Source: Prillingera fragicola (Eukaryota > Basidiomycota > Tremellomycetes > Trichosporonales > Trichosporonaceae). Taken from it: DNA of 64,000 nt. Every line of letters begins with the position of its first letter. Position 1 is the stretch's first letter. Below the pieces are notes generated by a model. That model made no database searches and was not told the DNA's origin. It saw only the letters and a program-made list of their open reading frames with translations. Location: NCBI GenBank assembly GCA_002335605.1, contig BEDY01000003.1:992001-1056000 (forward strand), written 5' to 3'. Below, one piece after another: positions 37,801 to 47,405 of the stretch. The position numbers and the translations under genes are program-made.

Positions 37801-39481
37801 GCGTTGCGCGCATCCATCCCTCACAGGGACTTTGCCCTTTGCGATTCCAGCAGTACCCATTGCCACCCAGCAAAGCTCGTTTGCGTCCAGGACACTTGGT
37901 CCCCTCGAACCGCTCAGGGTCCAACCAGCCGTGACGCCTCCGCCTCGTTCAGTACAACCAGCCAGGCAACCGCACCGCACCGCACCAGCTGCCGCTGCTG
38001 CAGTCCCACACCACCTCGCTCTCCTACCGCTGCAACTCTTGTGCTCGCTGATGCTCCCAACATTGCATACACACACAACCCTCGAGCATCGAGATCCCAC
38101 CCCATAATTCGCCTCACCCCTCTCCGTCAGCACCCACCACCACAGGCCGACTCTTGGTCTCGACAAACCTACAGACTTGAAGCGGACTCTTTTTCGTCCA
38201 CACACACAAACCAACCGAGGTTTACGACTCTCACTCTCTGTCCCCTTTCTCTCGAGCCCACGATCGACATCCCTCCTTTGCATCTCTCAGGTCCGCTATC
38301 GTCCGGACGCATTCGCTAGCTGGTTTCTAGCTTTCACTGTATCCCAAACAACGACCCCACTCCACCTGTCCGCGTACAGATCGACAACCCTCGGTACAGC
38401 ACACCAAAGTGCAACCGCGTTGGCCACCCTCTTTCTTCCTCCCCCTCTCCTTTTACGATCACGGCCAGCAGGACTGAGCCGACATCTCCAGATCAGATCT
38501 ACACAAAAACCAATCACTTGGCTGGCTACACCCAGACCGCGACAGACCACCCACTCGTCAGTCACGAGCAACTCGTGCCCGTGTGCGCCCTTCCCTTTGG
38601 AACAAGTTATCCGTGAGTATCGAGTCCCGGACGTAGTCAGTTTGCATCGGAGGTCCAGTTTGTGGTGTGTACGGAGTTAGCGTAGTCGGGCTGGATCATA
38701 CATTGGGCTGTTGCCAGTCTGGGGTTGGACGACGCGGGTTGGATGGCCGCGAGCCTGAGAGATCACAAGACGTGCAACGAAGAGCTGCCTGGCGCGCAGC
38801 ATGCTTTGCGGCGTTCGTGAGGGGTTCTTGTCTGCGATCCGTTATCTAGAGGACGTCTGAGCCAGGGCCAGCGCTTTCTGGGAATGTTGAAGGACTGGGA
38901 AACGTGTTTGGGGTGAAGTTGTGTGAGGCTGACAATCAGTAGGTGACAACCTGGCACACACGCATCGCGTGCAGGCGCCTACCCACAACCATCCACGCGA
39001 CCGTCACTCGGATCTGCCGGATCTGCTACTCGACAACTTGTAGGATCCACCATCCAAACGCCCACGAGCAGTTCAGACCGTCTAACACGAAAACAGGCGC
39101 GACGACCTTCGTTGTCCTTGCTTGAAGGGGTTGTGTTTCATAGTGAGAAATGGCCGCGTATGGAGGTCCGTGCTGTGCTAACACCTCGTCTCCTTAGCAC
39201 CGCTCAAGCCGATAGACTCGAACCCTCTCCACCGTCTTTCTTTCTGCATCCCTCAAGCACGGCCGCGCACGGCCTTGATTAGCGGGTGCGTATCCAAGTG
39301 CTACGCGACAGGATCAGCGAGGGCAACCACTGACACGCGTCTCTCTCACTTTAACACCTCGCCTCTGTCTCTGTCATCCCCTCTGCCTCAACATCTGCGT
39401 GGCTTTGTCCTTTGTCGTTGTCCTCTGGCAACATTAGGCAGTAATCAGCCACCCGTTGGCTCGATTAAGCGCTGCAAGAGA
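34864..39481. other. Long gene-poor region ahead of the RhoGEF gene
   Basis: 4.6 kb with no protein I can support. ORFs up to about 140 codons (for example 35986-36414) have no family resemblance. From about 37600 to 38600 the plus strand is C/T rich with little T-free G, like an extended promoter or leader, and a probable leader intron follows at 38613-38939. An exact ATCWGATAA site (minus strand, 37100-37108) occurs here too. No tRNA or repeat family found by eye. Confidence 0.5.
38613..38939 (+). other. Probable 5' UTR intron of the RhoGEF gene
   Basis: Donor GTGAGT at 38613 after a C/T-rich leader, and GGCTGACAATCAG at 38927-38939 as branch point plus acceptor, the same form as coding introns here. 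A second possible intron, GTATGG at 39158 to CTCCTTAG at 39198, follows. Transcript data are needed to say which is used. Confidence 0.4.
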
Positions 39482-42400
39482 ATGCCTAGTACCTCTGGCC
39501 TCTACCCACCCACACCTTCGCCTTCGATACACTCGTCAAAGGCCAGCATGTTTGACAGCTATGAGCAGCCGCACGCTGGACCCAGCAAGGTCCGCCTCCC
39601 CTACCCCGCTGCCCTCACCAACCTTCCACCGACCCCACCCATCCACGACGACTTGACGACGCCGTCTAGGCAGCTCATGTTTGACACTCCTGCCAACTTT
39701 TCCGAACCCCGTTACCGTTCCGCCAAGGTGGATACGGCGCGTCGCCCACACAGCACATACCCGGACTCGAGTGAGGAGCCCGTCTACCACCCCCAGCGCA
39801 AATATACGGATCCCACGCCGCAGACGTCGCATTACCCCATGCACGAGCCGTCGAGCCCCCACCCATCCGGCTCGACCCATCAGCTCGACGTAGACTTGGA
39901 CGTGTACGCACAAGACTATGACGTGGAGGACGACCCGCGCCAACCCACACTTAGCTTTGTCACGACCTCGACTGTGGACTCGACGACGAGCTCACCATCG
40001 ATCAGTGACGCATACACTTACGGAACAGAACGGGTGGACGGAAAGGTTGACCAGCACGAGCCCCGCATTCGCGTGAGGGCAAACGCTGGCAGGCAAAATG
40101 TCTATTCGTCTGCGGAATCGTCAATGGTTTCTGGCGCTTATTCGTACCACGCGTACAGCGACAATTACACCCAACACATTCCACCCATGCCCGTCATGCC
40201 CGCAGACGTCGGACTGGGCCTGAACCGCAACGAGTACAACCGCGCTCCTGTGGTTGACGATGGACGGAATAGCTACAGGTCGCCATCACCGACGGCCCCT
40301 TACTCCACCCAGTCCTGGCGGCCAGACATGAACCGCCATCGCAGCAATTCAGGCTCGACTGCCGACACTACCGACTCGGCCTCATCCGCGGGCGACCGGC
40401 TGTCCGAGGGCTTTGCGCACTCGTTTTCGTACCTGTCAGGTTCCTTCCCAGCAAGACAGCCTTGGGAGGAGCACCACAGTCCTCCTGGCGAAGCCAATGC
40501 TCTGGCAATGGTCGATGATGGTCGCAGCGCCATTCTGGATCGCGAAAAGCTCGAAGCCATGGGAGGTGTCCGAGCCCTCGGCGCAATGGCAGAGAACGAG
40601 TTGTTACGTTTGCCAAGATTCACCCACTTGCTCCTGTCTTCAGTGGGTGCCGACATCCTGGCTATTTTGCCAACTCTGCTGGACGTTCTGTCCACAACTC
40701 TTGTCGTGCTGGATGTGTCCCACAACGGTCTCACCGCGCTGCCAGCCGGACTTCAGCACTGCTCAGTTCTGGAGGAGCTCAACATCTCGGGCAACCCTCT
40801 CCGCCAGTTGCCGTCGTTCATTGGCGACCTGACAAACCTTCGCATGCTCGTCGCCGACAACTGTGTTCTTCAGTGTCTCCCCGCCGAGACTGCCCAGCTG
40901 TCGAGCCTGCACACCCTCTGCATTCGCAGCAACCGCCTCGTCGTCCTGCCGCCGTGGTTGTGTCTCCTCAACTACCTCGAGACTCTGCGCATTGACAACA
41001 ATCCCTTTGCACCTCAATGGGTTCCGATCGTGGCGCCGATTCTGGCCTCTACCCTGGCCCAGCGTGGACATGCTCGCTCTGCGTCGCAGCAGTCGCTGCC
41101 ACGGACTTCGGCCTCTACAAGTGGCACTCCCCTCCGCACGCCTCTATCATCTGCTACAGGATCCACAACATCGTTTGCTGCACTGGCAACAACACATGGC
41201 GCGGATTCCTACGGCAGCACCCGTTCTCTCCCCTTGGCAGGTCCTTCCGGCGTGATCGAATCACCTCAGTCTGCCGCATCAGCCCAGTCGTTGAGGACTA
41301 CCCGTGGGGCGGGCACTATTCTTAGCAAGAGGCCTGAGGCTCCCATCCCCAGCACGATGCGCGCACCAAACCGGAGCGTCACTGGTCCTGCCCCCGCCTC
41401 GGAAATGTTTGTGTCTTCGGACAGGTTCTCTAGCGCTGGCAACCCGAGGCGTGCACAAAGCTCGTTTGACCAGTACCAGATTGACGAGTCAGAGCATGAC
41501 TCCGCGTCCGAGACCAAGTCGGGCAAGTGGGGTTTCCTCCGCAAGGTATCCATCTCGCGACTGCGCTCCGAAAAGGAGCGGTCAGCTCAGCTCTCAGCAT
41601 CGGCTGCGGCCAATGTCAGCAAGATGCCGACGATCCCCTCCATCTCTGCGCCTACACCTGTCGGACAGGTGCGTCGCCCACCCATGGGTGCCGCAGGTTG
41701 GTCGACGAATGTCGTCCCCACCCGCCGTGGCTTGGCTCTTGACACCACCGACCTGCCTCCTTCGACCACCCAACCTGCGTCAGCTGGAGCTGGTCCGATG
41801 AACGCGTTCGGCAATGGCCCCATCACTGGCCCACGCAACAAGCGTCGGTCGTTCCTGCCCATAGACCCCAGCCCTCCGTCTCTCAACGTATCAATTCCGG
41901 CAATGTCTCCCTTGATGGCTCCTCAGGCAACCCTTGGCGATGCGTCCCTTCCTTACGCGACAGCCGAGGATGCTATGGAGACTCTGGGCGAAGATGGCGA
42001 AGAGGACGACCATTACTCGGCGCGTGCTCCGTCGCGAGCATCCGTGTCCGAGTGCTCTGTCGCCGACAACGATGGACGCTACGCCCGTGGCCTGGAGTCG
42101 ATCAAGAGCTACTTGCGCGACCTTCATGACCTCTCCCTTCCCGCTTTGGAGCCTTACGGTGGCTTTGAGGTCCTCGAGTCTGGTGACCCGTCGTCGCCTC
42201 ACAGTGATGCTGTCAACTTGCGGAGTTCCGTGGCATCTCGCCACCTTACTATCGACGGCGCACCTTCGAGGGGGGTCTCGATGGTCAGCTCTGGCGGTGG
42301 CAGCGACAGGGACACCAAGCTCACCCTGGCCGAGGCCGAAACGCTTGCACCGCCATCAAGCGCTGCCCCGACTAAACGCTTCAAGGACGACAAGGCCAAG

Positions 42401-43743
42401 CGCGCGCGCGTGGTCCGCGAAATCTATGAGACCGAAAAGACGTACGTGCGCGGCCTCAGCGAGCTCGTGTCCATCTACGTTCGCCCTGCCGGCGGCCCGT
42501 CGAGCAGCTCAAAGTCGAGCGAGACTGTGATTCCGCTTGCCGAGCGCAAGGTTGTATTTGGCGGCGTCGAGTCTATTCTCGTCATTCACCGCGACAACTT
42601 CTTGCCCGCGATTGAGCGCGCAGTTCGTCCTCTGCTCGACCAGGGAGACGACGAGGAGGGTACCCGTTCGGCTCGTGCCGCTCATCAGGTCGGCGAGGTG
42701 TTCCGCACTTATATTGCGTACATGAAGCAGTACTCGACGTATATCAACAACTTTGACAACGCCCTCTCTCGCATGAAGACGTGGACGACGTCGAGCACCT
42801 CCAACGCTGCCTCCTCTGCCGTTAGCGGTCTCAAGTCGCAAGCACCTGGGTCCACCGTCGGCGTGGCTGCGGTAGGTGCCAGCCTTATAGGATCGGCTGT
42901 CCTGCCCGTCAGCGACTCTGTGTCGTCTGGAGCGCAGATGACGCCAAGTCAGCGCAAGCGTGTCAAGACGTTCCTCAAGCGCTGCAAGGAGCACTCGCAG
43001 CACTCTCAGATCAATCTTGAGAGTTATCTGTTGCTTCCCGTCCAGCGTGTTCCCCGCTACAAGCTCCTTCTCGAGGACCTTGCCATGTGCACCCCCCCAC
43101 GCGAGTCGGTTGGTCCCAACGATGCTCTCGATGATGCTATCCACGAGATCTCGAGCCTTGCCTCGCAGATGAACGAGGAGAAGCGCGAGGCCGAGTCGCG
43201 CCTGCGTCTTCTCGCATGGCAGCAGCGCATTTCGTCGCGCGGACCCTCACCCCTGGTCCAGCCGCACCGCAAGCTCGTGCTCGATGGTGCGCTCCAGCTC
43301 ATTCGCGTCGTCAAGAAGTCTTCGTCGTTTGTCGAGGTTGACACTGGCGCAATAAAGATGAGCGACGGCGATTCGACTGTCACTGGCGGCCGTGCCATTG
43401 TTCCCGTGGACTTTATCAAGCCCGAGCCCATGGACAAGCCTATCATGCTCATTCTCTGCTCGGACATGCTGGTGCTTGTGCAGAAGCGCATCGACCAGGG
43501 CTGGGACGGCCAGGTCGACCTCTTTAGCGTTTTGCGCATGGCCACTCTCCGTGAGCCAGCAAGCGTTAGCAGCAGCAACGACCGTGTGCTTCGCGTGGTT
43601 GACAACAAGGTGAGCATCGATAACAGTAGCGTACGATGGAACATGATGCTAACAATCCGCAGTCAATCTACTACTTTAACGGCGGCTCTCACAGCTCGAC
43701 GCTCCAGTGGTGCCGCGCAATCAATCAGCAGAACAGGCGCTGA
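39482..43743 (+). CDS. Rho guanine-nucleotide exchange factor with LRR, DH and PH domains
   Basis: Exons 39482-43609 and 43663-43743 give 1402 residues. The first ATG in frame is at 39482; upstream the frame is open but lacks ATG. Residues 1-370 are disordered, Ser/Pro/Tyr rich. Leucine-rich repeats occupy about 373-520 (LVVLDVSHNGLTALPAGL, LEELNISGNPLRQLP, LHTLCIRSNRLVVLP). A disordered middle follows, then a DH domain at about 970-1236 (REIYETEKTYVRGLSELV; INLESYLLLPVQRVPRYKLL) with a Ser/Ala-rich insertion near 1105-1160, and a PH domain to the end (IYYFNGGSHSSTLQWCRAIN, rebuilt across the last intron). DH-PH proteins load GTP on Rho/Rac/Cdc42 GTPases and control polarity and cell wall synthesis. 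The GTPase is unknown. Confidence 0.93.
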
Positions 43744-44277
43744 GCGCCGTGTCTGCTTTGGACACTCTCTATCTCGGCTTTGTACCAAGGCCCACACCAA
43801 ACGTCCTCGTCACTTTGGGATTCTCTCTTTTGGCCATAGACACCATTTCGTTGTACCGCGTAGGAAGATGCAACTTCTGGCTATGACATCAGTGATTGTT
43901 GACGACTGACCACCTGACGAAGACAGAACCGAGAACAAGGAACAAGGGCCTGGAGTGTTCGATATTTAAGTAAACGGGAGCTATCGACACGAATGCCGTG
44001 GTCATACAACAGAAGCGATTGGAGGAGGTAGTTGTGGATCTGCATGCCGTGGAGCGGGTGTCATGTGAGAGAGTGCACACGCATGATGGGATTCGCTGGG
44101 ATGCGTTTCGGCCGGTGTGGCAACGGAGTCAATCTCGTCCGTCCATTTTGGCTCGGATGGTTTCAGCACAATCAGTAGTGAAGCAAACTGGTTTGTAGCC
44201 AACGTTTGTAGCGAAGCAACACCTGCATTATGCTTCCCAGCCCCTCCTCCATCTAAGATGTACTGCTATGATTGAAA
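43744..44277. other. Convergent 3' intergenic region, RhoGEF/FTR1
   Basis: Both 3' UTRs must lie here. No ORF or RNA gene seen. Confidence 0.5.
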
Positions 44278-45565
44278 TTAGAGAGCGGCGGGAGCACGCT
44301 TCTCGTTCGAGTTGGAGCCGTCGGCAGAGGCCGAGTCGACGTCGGAGGCGCTGTGCTCGACGGGGACACCGCGCTTGGCGGCGCGGTCCTGGCGCCAGGC
44401 AGCGCGGCGCTTGTGGGCAGCCGAGGCCTTGCCGAAGAATGTGAAGCGGCCCTCCTTCCACTTCATCCAGACGAGAGTAGCAATGACGGCGATCCAGTAG
44501 AAGACGTAGCCGAGGATTGTGCCAAGGGTGGCAGTGTTGTTCCAGCCAAAGATGGCGTTGAAGATCTGCCATCCACCGTTGGTGGTGGGGGCACCAGTCT
44601 CGGGGTTGCCGTAGGTAAGGTGCCAGACGTTGCCGTGGACATCGTACGAACCGGGTCCGTCACCGGACTCGGCGACGTCACCGCCGACAGCCGAAGCAAA
44701 CTTGTAGTACTGGAGGAATCCAATGCCCTTGGAGAAGAGGCCGGCACCGATGAGGAAGAGGAAGGTGGTCGAGACGATCAAGAACCAGTGGAGCGTGGTG
44801 CTCGAACCAGTGCGGTAGATAACGTAACCAACAATGCAGCCGGCAATGAGACCGATGACGACGGGAAGGGGAATCGAGTACGCGGGGAGACCCATCGAGA
44901 CACCACCGACAAAGACGATAGCCTCAAGACCCTCACGGAGAAGGGTGATGCAGGGGAGGAGGAAGAGAGCCCACTTGGACGAGACCGACTCGGCCTTGTC
45001 GTGGTGGTTGAGGCCCTCGGCGTCACCAGAAGTCATGTCGCGGGCACCGCGCTCAAAGGCGGCGGCGAGCTTGTAGCGCCACTTGATACGCGAGCGGTCC
45101 ATCTTGAGGAAAGCAATGCCCATGATGTAGATGAGGATAGCGGCAATGATACAGAAGACACCCTCCCAAATCTGCTCAGTCTTGGCCCACAGGTTGTTGA
45201 GCTTGGTGTAGAAGACGGCAATGAAAGCGGCACCGAGGCAGAGGGCAATGAAGAAACCAGTGAGGGTGCCGGCCCAAATCTGGATGCGCATGCGCTTGAT
45301 AATCTTCCTGACACGGGCGTTGTGAGCCTCATCGTCCCCGTTGAAGAGAGCGTTGGCATCCTCGCGCGGCGAGAGACGGCCAGTGCTCATGAGCTGCTCA
45401 ACGAACGAGAGCAGGACCGACACAATGATCGAGGCCTCGATCATCTCACCTGGCATGGGGTCAGCCAAACTCCCAAGTTGCACGGGCCTCGCAAGGCCCT
45501 GGTGTCTCCTCCTACTCACGGAAGATGATGAAGAAAATGGGGACGCTGAAGACATCCTTGGCCAT
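44278..45565 (-). CDS. FTR1: High-affinity iron permease Ftr1
   Basis: Exons on the minus strand are 45565-45520 and 45449-44278, giving 405 residues. The N-terminus, MAKDVFSVPIFFIIFREMIE, aligns with fungal Ftr1; the first iron motif is R-E-x-x-E at 16-20 (REMIE), split by the 70-nt intron, and the second is REGLE at 187-191. About seven hydrophobic segments are visible, and the C-terminal tail is basic and cytosolic. Ftr1 imports ferric iron across the plasma membrane together with a multicopper ferroxidase (Fet3/Cfo1), which is not adjacent here as it often is in fungi. Instead its divergent neighbour is hapX. The upstream region has a GATA-type iron site, so iron-repressed transcription is likely. 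Confidence 0.95.
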
Positions 45566-45760
45566 GATGGGCGACTAGTTGTGAGGGGGTAAGGTCGTGT
45601 GGATAGGGGTGCCCGTTGGCTTTTGCGGAAGATCACCTGGTATGCGCGCCGGTGGTGAACTTGCTCAACGGAAGTGTGTGCCGATTGTGTCGAACAGACT
45701 TCGAGGCTCGTGGGGTTGAGGAAAAAAAGTCTCAACTAGGGGGCGGCTCTTAAAGACGCT

Positions 45761-45769
45761 TTATCTGAT
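45761..45769 (-). promoter_or_regulatory. ATCWGATAA iron-GATA site upstream of FTR1
   Basis: Minus strand reads ATCAGATAA, an exact match to the extended site of SreA/Sre1/Urbs1-type iron repressors, about 196-204 bp before the FTR1 start. Binding is inferred. Confidence 0.6.
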
Positions 45770-45953
45770 AGCTTGCACCGAGGCGTTTTTTTGGTGGGTG
45801 CGGGGTTGGCAGCGGGTTGGCTGGGCGCGTCGAGTGTACGGCCGCTGGTAGCTATTCCGGTTCCCTTGTGCTGCTCCGATTCTTGGCGTGGCACCGGCCG
45901 ATGAGGGTTCTGTTTCGGTCGCTGGCAGGGGTGAACCAACACGCAGGGCTTAT

Positions 45954-45959
45954 TTATCT
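45954..45959 (-). promoter_or_regulatory. AGATAA core site, FTR1-hapX region
   Basis: Minus strand AGATAA preceded by CAC, so it matches only the GATA core and not the extended iron site. Confidence 0.3.
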
Positions 45960-47170
45960 GTGAGATGCCCCGGGGCGGGTTCGTGGCCGTCTCATTTCCT
46001 CGACTATCACTCGCTGATCACTGCCATCGGGTCTCGCGACGCTGTGGCAGACAAAGCGAGATGTACGCTACCCATGTGCCTGGGCTGTTCTGTAATTATG
46101 TGCTGCTCATCGGCCTTCATCTATTCTCTCATCTGGCTCTCTGTCCCAAGCCTTGCGAGGCTTGTGATCTCGTCGCTGCATAATTCGGTTGAGCTGGCTG
46201 TGGCGTCATGCCTGCTGAACACATGACTTGCTGCCTGACACGGGCATGCAGCACAACGACGTCAACAACATGGAGTCTGCCGAAAGGAGGGCGGGATTCT
46301 ATAGTACGCAACGACAACGGTGGAGTTGCTCAACTTCTGCCTCTGAAGCCGCATTGCCCAGACGTAGGAGGTCTATATTCACCCACAGCTAGTTAGGGTT
46401 TGGAACTTTCTGGGTACTTGATTTCCTAAAGGAGCAGTTGTGGTCGCTGCAGGATCGCAGGACACTTGTGCCACCGGTCAGTCAGAGTCAAAGCCAAGAC
46501 CCATTCCGCTGATGCTCCGCTGAGCCCTGTTGGCATGCTAGCAGCATTAGCATTTTTGGGTTTTGCACGAGCGGGCGGTTGCCTTGACAGGGAAAGCGAT
46601 ACAGGAACGAGGCGTCTGTTCAATGTCACGAGATCGGATGCACCTTGCAGGTGCAGGCCGCTGCAGGGCCCTGAGCAAGTCGGCCGGCAAATCCATTCCC
46701 TCTCAAGTGGCCAGCATGGTCAGAGCTTGTGATAAGTGCCCGCTCTGAACATCGGCCGACATTGCTGGGCGATCATAACGACAAGGGGATGAACCACCAA
46801 ACGCAGCCGAGAACGTGAGATTTTGAATCCGTCGTTGCAGGCTGCCAGACGTGCCACAATCTGTGCCCGAGCAACCACCGGTTTTGTCCGACTTGTCGGC
46901 CACTGTGGACCCGATCGGCCGAGCGACATGCTCAACGACAGGCAGATGGTCCACACGCCCAGGCCGTTGTTCTCAATGGCCCTTGCCGGGGAGGACCGGC
47001 CGTGAGCCTCTGCTTTGCCAGCCAGAGTTGTCTACAGCGCCTGAATTGAAGAGCCTCGCTGCACGCTGCAAACTTGGATCTCACCGAGATCCAAGGCGGA
47101 ACCCACTCCCGGCCCACCCTCCCTAGCCGCGTGCTGCCACACCGCAATTTGCCATCGGGGTTTCCAGGAC

Positions 47171-47179
47171 TTATCAGAT
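47171..47179 (-). promoter_or_regulatory. ATCWGATAA iron-GATA site upstream of hapX
   Basis: Minus strand reads ATCTGATAA, an exact match to the extended iron-GATA site, 227-235 bp before the hapX ATG. In Aspergillus, SreA represses hapX, so the position makes sense; use in this species is inferred. Confidence 0.6.
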
Positions 47180-47405
47180 TAGACAGCACGCCGCCAGTGC
47201 CTCGCCCCTACTCACTCGATTCACCGCAGCAGCACCACCGAGGACTAGCCAAGAGTCTGTGCCCAGGGATTTTGTCGTGGTGCTGACTGTGCAGGTGGCC
47301 CGATACCAAGCCAAGGGGTTGTCACGCCCACACCTTCTTCACCACCACTTTTCTCATAGCTCCAACCACCACCTCTACGTTGAGTCGCTCACCCATCCCC
47401 GCGAC

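Larger units (their letters stand above)
45566..47405. promoter_or_regulatory. Shared divergent regulatory region, FTR1 and hapX
   Basis: 1.84 kb between the two start codons, without any supportable ORF. It contains four WGATAA sequences: 45761-45769 and 47171-47179 (both extended to ATCWGATAA on the minus strand), 45954-45959 (AGATAA, minus) and 46730-46735 (TGATAA, plus). I found no CCAAT box by eye. The arrangement suggests iron-dependent repression of both genes by a GATA factor. Confidence 0.6.

Noticed and set aside
44272..45528. 418-codon plus-strand ORF
   Set aside because: Antisense to FTR1; composition is the complement of membrane-segment codons.
45566..47405. CCAAT boxes for the HapX-CBC complex
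   Set aside because: I looked for CCAAT and ATTGG in this gap and saw none, so I do not claim direct HapX autoregulation here.
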